Under the pieces are notes generated by a model. The model worked only from the letters and a program-made list of their open reading frames with translations. It searched no databases and was not told the origin of the DNA. This document shows positions 17,144 through 25,004 of a DNA stretch of 64,000 nt, one piece after another. How positions within the stretch are numbered: the first letter of the stretch is position 1; each line of letters starts with the position of its first letter. The position numbers and the translations under genes are program-made. This DNA is from Methylococcus capsulatus str. Texas = ATCC 19069 (GTDB taxonomy: Bacteria; Pseudomonadota; Gammaproteobacteria; Methylococcales; Methylococcaceae): the NCBI RefSeq assembly GCF_000424685.1, contig NZ_AUKJ01000019.1, positions 62,001 to 126,000 of the forward strand. Reading direction: 5' to 3'.

Positions 17144-19426
17144 TCAGACCGTCGGCATCTGGTGACCCAGGCCCGGCGACAGCAGGCCAGCGATTTCCTC
17201 AAGAAGAGAGCGCAGTTTCGCGTGATCGGATTGAGCGATCGCCATATCGATCCGGGATGACCAGTGTCCGTGCCGGTGCAGGTTCGCAGCCCGTTCCACA
17301 ATCCTTCTTGCCGCACGTTCTCGGATTTCCCGCTCTGGCGCCGCATCGCCAGACAAACGAGCTGCTATAGCCGTTCTGAGCTCCACAACCTGCTCATCCC
17401 CACCGAGTAGAACGAATGCAGCGAGACCGCAAAGTCCCCTTTCCAGAACGCCCCATCCTGTTTCGTATCTCCCGCCTTTGAACGTCCACGACAACAGGCT
17501 TTCCCCGATCTCCTTAGCGATATCATCACAACCGCGATTGCGCGCGTCCATTGCAGCTTCGAACAACGTCTCGGTCATCCGGAAATTCTCAACGAACGTC
17601 ACCGTGTCCTTGTCATCGGGAATCCAGGTCAATGTAGCGATCAACCAGCGCGCATGCTTCCGAAGTTCCTCTTGGCTGTGATGGTCGCATGCGGGCGCAT
17701 TTGACACTGCCAACAGGATTTCCGTCACGCCCGTTATCCAGTGAATCATGTCAAACGCGAAGTGGGATTTTGCCTGTATGGCTGCAAGAAGTAGCTCTTT
17801 CTCCGTTTGGTAGAGGCCGTCTGCCCAATGCTCGATGTTCCGTATGACCGATTGGGCGTCCGCATTGTCCGGTTGCGCTTCAGAGATCGCGTTTGCCAAG
17901 GCAGTAAGCCGCGCCCTCAAGCTCTGCATGCTCGTCGACGAGTAGTACGGCCCCAGGAATGTGCTATGGCTGCTCGATAGAGGTGCATCTGGCACCTTAA
18001 GAAACAACTTCGCAACCAAGGCCACGTCTCGGCGGATTTCTCCAACCGCGAAATGGATGTCGTGGCTCCTGGATCGAAGGAGGTCGAAAGTCAGATTCGC
18101 AAGCTGCGTCATGCCTTCCATCGTAACTGGGCGGTAATCCTCTTTCGCGCAGCCAGTGCACGCGATCAAAGCAATCTTTTCACTGAGTACCGCTATGTCA
18201 TTCGGATCTCCATGGGCGAGGACATATCGCGCAGACTGTCCCATCAGCCGTTGTCCCTCCAGCAGAACATCGGCCATATCGTGAGGAACCACGGTCTGTA
18301 CCGCGCTCGAAAGGTATCCTGCGGCGAGTTGTGCGTGGCTTTTTGCAGCAAATGGGCTCGAGTAATCGATGCCCAGATACACCTGAACAAGCGCAGCCAT
18401 AGCTTGCAATGTCTGTTCGATTTGCTGCTCATCCCGGCGCGCAATCCCACTCTGGGCGTTTTGCCGCAGGTGCTCCAGTGTGTCGTTGAAGAAACTGTCG
18501 CTGGAAAGAGGATTGTCGACAAATGGGTTATTGGCGTAGAAGGTTTTCCCCTTGGACTCGATGTATGCAGCATTGATGCCGACGACGGCGTTCAGCGCCG
18601 CGCCGGAAACTTCATAATCCCCTTGCTCTGCATAGCGCCGAGCAAACGACATTGCATGTCGGATCGCTCGTTTCGCGCCATCGGTCCATCGATTGTTGAT
18701 CTGGAAGAAGGCCGTACGGGCCAAGTCATGCGTGGAGTCCGTGGGTGACGACGTGGCACTTGCAGGTTCTTCGCGCTCAAGGAGTGGCATTGCCCGCTGA
18801 GCCCGCCGAGCCCAGGTCCGCAATTCCTTCCGGGTGTCTTGAATGAGTATGCCGAGTTGCTGCAAGGGATTGATGAGAACCAAAGCGCGCCGATAGGCGT
18901 ACATGAACGAGATCAGTATGAATCCGACCGCCCAGGAGGTCGCGAGAACGACGTGCGCCAGTCGAGCTTGATCGACGAACGTCGACAGCGTGGCGACGCC
19001 GATTGCCAGGAGGAATGCCAGCGCGAACGCGCCGAGCAACTTCAGATCCGCACTCAGACGACGAAATAGCCCGTGAGGCATGCGCTCAATGTTTACCTGC
19101 ATGGCGAATAGCACGAGCGATGTCACAATGGCGGCCGCACCGATCAGCGCGCTTCCGGTGTTCAGAATCAGGCCGCGCAGCCCCTCGATCGCTTGTTCTG
19201 TTGCGTAGTGGACTTCAAGCGTGGACTGGAGAGCCGGTGACAGATAAAAGCTGGCTGAAACGAGAAGGACCAGACCCGCAGAAAATGCGATGCTGCCATA
19301 TCGAAGTCCCCATCCTGCAAGCCGGTATTTGGCTCTGTATGCGTACTGCCACAATGCCGCGATTCGTCGCCGAATCGCCTTCCTCGTGCGTGCGACGGTG
19401 GGCTCTATGGCTTTTGGCAAGGGCAT
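17144..19426 (-). CDS. Four-TM membrane protein with large cytosolic domain, last gene of the BREX operon
   Basis: This 760-residue protein has four predicted membrane helices in its first 180 residues (around 43-62, 88-110, 128-150 and 155-178) and then about 580 soluble, helical residues. The layout resembles DUF2254-type membrane proteins, but the long C-terminal part is unlike them and no catalytic motif is visible. ATG 19426 lies 9 nt after the brxA stop, so it appears to be the eighth gene of the BREX transcript. It is AT-richer than the prophage. It could be an accessory membrane effector or a passenger; function unknown. Confidence 0.6.
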   Translation of the reverse strand: MPLPKAIEPTVARTRKAIRRRIAALWQYAYRAKYRLAGWGLRYGSIAFSAGLVLLVSASFYLSPALQSTLEVHYATEQAIEGLRGLILNTGSALIGAAAIVTSLVLFAMQVNIERMPHGLFRRLSADLKLLGAFALAFLLAIGVATLSTFVDQARLAHVVLATSWAVGFILISFMYAYRRALVLINPLQQLGILIQDTRKELRTWARRAQRAMPLLEREEPASATSSPTDSTHDLARTAFFQINNRWTDGAKRAIRHAMSFARRYAEQGDYEVSGAALNAVVGINAAYIESKGKTFYANNPFVDNPLSSDSFFNDTLEHLRQNAQSGIARRDEQQIEQTLQAMAALVQVYLGIDYSSPFAAKSHAQLAAGYLSSAVQTVVPHDMADVLLEGQRLMGQSARYVLAHGDPNDIAVLSEKIALIACTGCAKEDYRPVTMEGMTQLANLTFDLLRSRSHDIHFAVGEIRRDVALVAKLFLKVPDAPLSSSHSTFLGPYYSSTSMQSLRARLTALANAISEAQPDNADAQSVIRNIEHWADGLYQTEKELLLAAIQAKSHFAFDMIHWITGVTEILLAVSNAPACDHHSQEELRKHARWLIATLTWIPDDKDTVTFVENFRMTETLFEAAMDARNRGCDDIAKEIGESLLSWTFKGGRYETGWGVLERGLCGLAAFVLLGGDEQVVELRTAIAARLSGDAAPEREIRERAARRIVERAANLHRHGHWSSRIDMAIAQSDHAKLRSLLEEIAGLLSPGLGHQMPTV

Positions 19427-19435
19427 GAGCGATTG

Positions 19436-20158
19436 TCACCGTCCAGGATGTAGGCACACGAACTGGTTCCCGGCTCCCTCCGACCTCACTTCCAGGTTCG
19501 GACTCTTCGACGCAAGGTAGCCAAGCGGCTGTTCCAACACGAAGGGATAAAGCACCGCCAGCGACGACAGGGTCGGAACCGATACCGCTTTGCCGACGTA
19601 ACGCAGTGCCGCCTCGACCAGCCAGGCCACAGCCTGTTCGTTGCTGACCACGATCGGCTTCATGCGCACGAGGCGCTTGCCTTTCTCGACGCGTTCAATC
19701 GCGCCCCAGCTTGCTTGCGACTGCAGCACCATGTTGGTCATCCGGTACGTGCCTTCGCGTTCGCCAAAGGACTCGCTCATCCGGCGATGGACTTCGGCAG
19801 AAGCGCAGTCACCCTGCAACGCCGAAAGGCGCCCCACCAGCTCCGCCACCTTGCCGAAGAACGGATAGGTGGCAACGGCCATTCCCCAGGTCAGAGCAGC
19901 GATAGGTACGCTCGGATCGGCTTTGAAAATTCCGACACCGCGCTCCGCGAAATCGGCGAGTTCGGGACGTGGCTCCAGCCACAGACGATTCAGTACGGTC
20001 CGTGTCTTCTTTCGTGCTGCCACGCCCAGGCCAGCAGCGTCCAGCAAGGTATTCAGCTCATCGAGCGTGCCGAGTTCTGTACGCACCCTAAGCGCGGCAG
20101 CCGCCCATTCAAGCGGGATGAAGCGATCAAAGCCAATTTGCGGCGCTGACGACGTCAT
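19436..20158 (-). CDS. brxA: BREX protein BrxA (DUF1819)
   Basis: This 240-residue helical protein sits last in the type 3 BREX order, right after pglZ, where brxA belongs. The length (about 200-250) fits the DUF1819/BrxA family, a small DNA-binding-type fold. Text such as ALTWGMAVATYPFFGKVAELVGRLSALQGD and the later VLQSQASWGAIERVEKGK agrees with the family style. ATG 20158 is preferred over an in-frame TTG at 20167 that overlaps the pglZ stop. The assignment rests strongly on operon context. Confidence 0.82.
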   Translation of the reverse strand: MTSSAPQIGFDRFIPLEWAAAALRVRTELGTLDELNTLLDAAGLGVAARKKTRTVLNRLWLEPRPELADFAERGVGIFKADPSVPIAALTWGMAVATYPFFGKVAELVGRLSALQGDCASAEVHRRMSESFGEREGTYRMTNMVLQSQASWGAIERVEKGKRLVRMKPIVVSNEQAVAWLVEAALRYVGKAVSVPTLSSLAVLYPFVLEQPLGYLASKSPNLEVRSEGAGNQFVCLHPGR

Positions 20159-20163
20159 TCGAT

Positions 20164-22158
20164 TCAATTCACGTAACTCACTTTGACGAAGGGCACGATC
20201 AGCTCCTCCACGGAGATGCCGCCGTGAACCACGACCTGGTCATCCTTCGGCACAAACGCCCCGCGCCCTCCTGCGAATAGCGGCATGAAGTTCGCGGGTA
20301 GTCCAGCGACATCCAGACGGAAGGTCTCCGGATTGGCGGCCGCCGTCTCCGCAATCAAAGCCTCGCTGCGATAGGTCCTGACGCGCTCCCCGCGCAGTTC
20401 CGACGCGACTCCCTGGTTCGGGCGGCCAATGCCCACCGCTTCGACGTTGCCGTGGTCAGCGGTCAGGTAGACGTGGAATCCGTTGTCCAGCAGCATCGAG
20501 AACAGACGATCCACAAAGCACGACTCGCACCAGCTTGCGATCTGTGCCGCGATGCCCCGTTTTCCGAGGACGGCGCCATGGATGATTTCGTCGACGGTGT
20601 CCACGACGAGGCCGGCCACCTTCACAGCCGGATTGTTCAGTGCTGCCTCAAGCGCGGGGAGGTCATCGGTGCGCTTGACTGACTTGCGGTACAGCACCTC
20701 GTTTGCGCGAAGACCATGGTCCTGCCAGAACCGCGTCCATTGCGCAGGTTCCTGAGAGGTTGATTCGATGCTGTCGGCGAACTCGCGCGGGCGCAGACCA
20801 GAGAACAGCGCCTGCCGGGACACCGATGTCAGGGTTGGCAGCCACGCAAAACAGGCGTTCTCGTCGAACATCAGCCGCTGCGACCGATTGATCACGCTCT
20901 CCCGGATCTGAATCCACTGGTCTACGGCCAGCCCGTCGAATACCACCAGTGCGACCTTTGCCTCGCCGTTGCCGCGGCGCAATGCCAGATACCGTGGCAC
21001 ATGGTGGACCATGATCGGCCCTTTGGCCGCCGGCAAAGACGGCAGGTCCGCGTAATGCTTCCCGACCCATTCACGCAGCTGATCGTCGGCGGAGATGACC
21101 AGGTCTCGCATCGCTTCTTTGATGCTCTCCGCTCGGGCAGCATCCAATCCATGGAAACGCGAGATGACTTCGCCGAGCCGACGCGAGAAATGGGTCCAGT
21201 CGCGGTGTGGTGACTGGATGGTCGGCACTTCCGCCTTCAGGCTCTTGATGCCTTCGAACACCAGGTTCCGCATCGACGCCGGGTCCTGCACCACGCCCGC
21301 CTTGGCCCATTCCGGCAGGGTGGCCGGCACGCCCTGGACCACCAGCGGGTGCAGCGTGCCGTCCAGGAACATCGAGTCGACAATCACCCGGACGTCATGG
21401 TGGTCGAAAGGCAAGTCGAGTTTTGCGACGTAATCGGGCGGCGTGGGTTCACCGGTGCGGGCACCAGTGATTCCCAGCTTAGTGAGGTAGCGAAACCAGG
21501 CTTCCTGCACCACACGCAGGGTGATGCTCTTGTGCGCAAACAACTCGGCGATGGGTATGCCCTTGAATGCGTTATGCTCACCGACCACGTGCCCCACGTG
21601 CTGCGCGAGCACGCCCGGAAGGGCCGCCTCGCGGTAGTGCAGACGGAGGAGCTCACGCCAAAAGTCCTCCGGCCGCGTGATGAGGTGCGGGCTGATGCGG
21701 AAGATGTGCGTCAGCACGAACTCCTTGGTCGCCGCTTCGCCCAGCGACTGATGCGCGTGCCTCGCCTGCGCTTCGAACAGCGCGGGCAGCATCTCGCTGC
21801 CCAGCTGCCTCACCACGGCATAGCTGAGCTTGGGGAACAACTCGGCGAGACTCAGGCTCAGCTTCCGCGCCTGACGCAGGTAGTCCCAAGGCAAGTCGGC
21901 GACGTTCATTCCCCGCAGATGGAGGATTAGTGCGCGGGAGGGACCCGGCTCGCCCCGGTCCCACGCCGCCCGATAGCGTTCCTCGTACTCTGCCCGGAAG
22001 GCGATGCTGTCCTCGAAGGGCAGTACCTCAAAGCCACGCTCGCGCAGTCCCGACAACACTTGCTCATCCAGCAACACATCGTCCGGGTCGGCGACGATCC
22101 AGAGCCGGGCTAGATCGACGGGAAACTCCTTCAGGATGCGGTCAACCCAGGCTGTCAT
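20164..22158 (-). CDS. pglZ: BREX protein PglZ, alkaline-phosphatase superfamily
   Basis: This 664-residue protein carries the PglZ metal-site motifs of the alkaline phosphatase superfamily: VVFDGLAVDQW near residue 405 and TADHGN near 567. PglZ is required for BREX defence and methylation, although its substrate is not established. The N-terminal 380 residues are the usual mixed region before the PglZ domain. It overlaps the helicase gene upstream by 4 nt. A complete set of expected metal ligands seems present, so it should be functional. Confidence 0.93.
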   Translation of the reverse strand: MTAWVDRILKEFPVDLARLWIVADPDDVLLDEQVLSGLRERGFEVLPFEDSIAFRAEYEERYRAAWDRGEPGPSRALILHLRGMNVADLPWDYLRQARKLSLSLAELFPKLSYAVVRQLGSEMLPALFEAQARHAHQSLGEAATKEFVLTHIFRISPHLITRPEDFWRELLRLHYREAALPGVLAQHVGHVVGEHNAFKGIPIAELFAHKSITLRVVQEAWFRYLTKLGITGARTGEPTPPDYVAKLDLPFDHHDVRVIVDSMFLDGTLHPLVVQGVPATLPEWAKAGVVQDPASMRNLVFEGIKSLKAEVPTIQSPHRDWTHFSRRLGEVISRFHGLDAARAESIKEAMRDLVISADDQLREWVGKHYADLPSLPAAKGPIMVHHVPRYLALRRGNGEAKVALVVFDGLAVDQWIQIRESVINRSQRLMFDENACFAWLPTLTSVSRQALFSGLRPREFADSIESTSQEPAQWTRFWQDHGLRANEVLYRKSVKRTDDLPALEAALNNPAVKVAGLVVDTVDEIIHGAVLGKRGIAAQIASWCESCFVDRLFSMLLDNGFHVYLTADHGNVEAVGIGRPNQGVASELRGERVRTYRSEALIAETAAANPETFRLDVAGLPANFMPLFAGGRGAFVPKDDQVVVHGGISVEELIVPFVKVSYVN

Positions 22159-25004
22159 GCTTGCGCACCTCCCAGGTGACCAATGCGAAGCATCAGCACC
22201 GCATTGAGATCCGGCGTGCAGCCTTCCGCATCCGCCAGGGCCGCCATGCGCGCATCGTGCTCAGCTTCGAGCCGTTTGCGGCGGTGCTCCCTGACCGCGG
22301 GAAGACCGATGCGACCGATCGCCTGGTAACGCGCCTCGAAGGCGTAGCGCGCCCGTTCGCGCTCCTCGGCGAGCCAGGTGCGGTGCTCCCCCAGCAGCTC
22401 TTCAAAGAGCCGCTCCCCCTGGGCCTTGGCCGCAGCCAGCGATATTTCGAAGCAGGCCAAGGCGTTCTCCACCTCGACCTTCGGTGCAAGCGTCACGTTC
22501 TCGGTCAGCAGCAAATCCCAGATCCGCTTGGCGGTCGGCACGAAGGTGCGACCATCGTCGGTGACAAACACGGGAAGGAACCGCCGCCGGGAGAAGCTCT
22601 CGGAGAGGTTGGACGCGCTGATGTTGATCTCCCACAGCGACCACACGCCACGCACCGTATCGGGCAAGCCGGTCACCGTCGCAATCGGCAGCGGCTGGCC
22701 CGCCACGCAGCGCGGCAGCTCGCTGATGACTGCGCGGGCGCGCGGGTCTTCCAGCGTGATCCACTCCATCTCAGGGTTGTGTTCGGCGGTACGCGCATCG
22801 AAGCAGACGCGGGAAGACTCGCTCCCGTCCGCCCACTTCACACGCCAAGCGTCGCCAACCTTCTCAGCCGCTCCACCTCGCGCAGGCAACCCGGCGGTGA
22901 TCGCACGCTCCAACCAATACTGCGCTGGATGATCCCGCCACTTGCGGGCATCGCCTGCTTCCAGCACGTGGTCTTCCGTCAACAGATCGGTGTCCTTCCG
23001 ACTCGCCGCCACCTTCTCCCGAACCTGGTTGATGACTGCATCGCATTCCTTGTCGATCGATGCTGGGTCTTGCAGCCCGTGCACGAACAGTTCGTCGAAG
23101 ATCGGCTCCACCTCCACCGAGTCCATCACATCGGCCGCCTTGTCGACGCCGAACTCCTGGGCAATGACAGCGAGCTTTTCCTCCAGCACCTCGCGCACCC
23201 GGTGCTCCACCGTGTCTTCCAGCACGAAGTTGACTGCCCGCACGACATGGGGCTGACCGATGCGGTCCACGCGGCCGATGCGCTGCTCCAGCCGCATCGG
23301 ATTCCACGGCATGTCGAAGTTCACGATGACATGGCAGAACTGGAGGTTCAGGCCCTCGCCGCCGGCATCGGTGGAGATCAGTATCCGGACATCTCGTGAG
23401 AAGGCCTGCTGGGCGCGGGTTCTCGCGTCCAGGTCCATCCCGCCGTTGAGCAGTGCCACGGAGAAGCCCCGGCTCTCCAGGAACTCGGCGAGCATGGCCT
23501 GGGTGGGAACAAACTCGGTAAAGACCAGCACCTTGAGCTGCGGGTCGTTCTCCTCCTGCTGGAGCTTGTAGATCAGTTCGAGCAGCGCTTCCGCCTTGGC
23601 ATCCGTCCCCTGTCGCTCGGTTTCGCGAGCCAGATCCAGGAGCATCTCGACTTCCGACCTCTCGCGCTCCCAGCCGCTGGCCTGCAGGGCAATGTCGAGC
23701 TGGGACTGGCCGTCGAGCTCTGCCCATTCATCCGGGTCCACCGCCTCGAACAGGTTTGCCTGCGCCTGGGGCGCGTCCAGCAGGGCTTGGCGCTTCTCCA
23801 GGGTGGCGCGGATGGCGGCCGTACTGGACGTCACCAGGCGTTGCATCAGGATCATCAGAAAACCGATGTGCCGTTGCTTGGCGGCCATCGCCTGGTTGTA
23901 GCCGTGCCGGACGTAGTCCGTCACCGCCTCGTAGAGCCGCTGCTGGGCGGCATCCTTGTCCTGCCACGCCACGGCTTGGAGTCGCGTGGACCGGGGTTTG
24001 AATAGCGGTTGACCCTCCGCGTCGATGGCGGCCCGTTTCTCGGTGCGAATCACAAACGGGTGCACCCGGTCACGGTGGATGCTGGCTTCGTCCGGAAACG
24101 CCTCGCGATCCAGCAACTGCATTAGCCGCATGAACTGGTCGGTCTTGCCCTGGTGCGGCGTCGCGGACAGCAGGAGCAGATAGGGCGCGGCCTCGGCCAA
24201 GGCAGCGCCCAGCTTATACCGGGCAACCTGCTCGGTGCTGCCGCCGAGGCGGTGCGACTCGTCGATGATTACCAGATCCCAGCCCGCCGAGATCAGGTCC
24301 TCGAAGCGCTCGCGGTTGTAGGTGGCGAGTTGCTCCAGGCTCCAACCACGGCGGCCTTCGATTGGTTTGACCGAGTCGAGCGAGACGATCACCTGGTCAT
24401 GCATGCGCCAGAGGTTGTCGTCGCCCCCAGAAGCCGAAAGAGCGCCGTTGTCGCGCCACTGGCGAAACGCCGCCAGCTCGGACGCCTCGATGAAGCGGAA
24501 ATGCTCACCGAAATGCAGCCGCATCTCCGCCTGCCATTGACGCACCAGTCCTTTCGGCGCCACCACCAGCACGCGTCGCGCCATCCCGCGCAGTTTGATC
24601 TCACGCAGGATCAAGCCCGCCTCGATGGTCTTGCCAAGACCCACCTCGTCCGCCAACAGGTAACGGATGCGATCCCGGCTCATGGCTCGGTTCAGCGCGT
24701 AGAGCTGGTGCGGAAGCGGCACCACGCTCGACTGGATCGGCGCCAGCAGCAGGTTGTCCTCCAGCGCGTCGAGCAGCTTGGCCGCCGAGACCGTGTGCAG
24801 GATCTGCTCCACGGTGGGTCGCACGGCAGTCAGATCGCCGAGATCCTGGGCGCGGGCGCGCACCACGGCATCCTTGGCCGGCAGCCAGACGCGATAGGCG
24901 ACCTCGCCCCACACGTCCTGGCGGTCGATCACCCGACAGGGCGAGGCCTGTCGGGCATGCCAGCACCAGTCACCGATGGCGAAGCCGGGGGCGCCATTCG
25001 TCAC
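22155..25004 (-). CDS. brxHII: BREX SNF2-family helicase BrxHII
   Basis: This 949-residue superfamily-2 ATPase shows all the main motifs: DEVGLGKTIEAGL (motif I, near residue 121), VIIDESHRLGG (motif II, about 250), SATPHQGKTDQF (III), and STDAGGEGLNLQFCHVIVN with LEQRIGRVDRIGQ (V-VI, 555-580). It is the helicase of type 3 BREX, placed between pglXI and pglZ. It overlaps both neighbours by 4 nt (ATGA junctions), so the three are probably made in fixed ratio. The C-terminal 300 residues are helical and lack a further known domain. Confidence 0.92.
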   Translation of the reverse strand: MTNGAPGFAIGDWCWHARQASPCRVIDRQDVWGEVAYRVWLPAKDAVVRARAQDLGDLTAVRPTVEQILHTVSAAKLLDALEDNLLLAPIQSSVVPLPHQLYALNRAMSRDRIRYLLADEVGLGKTIEAGLILREIKLRGMARRVLVVAPKGLVRQWQAEMRLHFGEHFRFIEASELAAFRQWRDNGALSASGGDDNLWRMHDQVIVSLDSVKPIEGRRGWSLEQLATYNRERFEDLISAGWDLVIIDESHRLGGSTEQVARYKLGAALAEAAPYLLLLSATPHQGKTDQFMRLMQLLDREAFPDEASIHRDRVHPFVIRTEKRAAIDAEGQPLFKPRSTRLQAVAWQDKDAAQQRLYEAVTDYVRHGYNQAMAAKQRHIGFLMILMQRLVTSSTAAIRATLEKRQALLDAPQAQANLFEAVDPDEWAELDGQSQLDIALQASGWERERSEVEMLLDLARETERQGTDAKAEALLELIYKLQQEENDPQLKVLVFTEFVPTQAMLAEFLESRGFSVALLNGGMDLDARTRAQQAFSRDVRILISTDAGGEGLNLQFCHVIVNFDMPWNPMRLEQRIGRVDRIGQPHVVRAVNFVLEDTVEHRVREVLEEKLAVIAQEFGVDKAADVMDSVEVEPIFDELFVHGLQDPASIDKECDAVINQVREKVAASRKDTDLLTEDHVLEAGDARKWRDHPAQYWLERAITAGLPARGGAAEKVGDAWRVKWADGSESSRVCFDARTAEHNPEMEWITLEDPRARAVISELPRCVAGQPLPIATVTGLPDTVRGVWSLWEINISASNLSESFSRRRFLPVFVTDDGRTFVPTAKRIWDLLLTENVTLAPKVEVENALACFEISLAAAKAQGERLFEELLGEHRTWLAEERERARYAFEARYQAIGRIGLPAVREHRRKRLEAEHDARMAALADAEGCTPDLNAVLMLRIGHLGGAQA

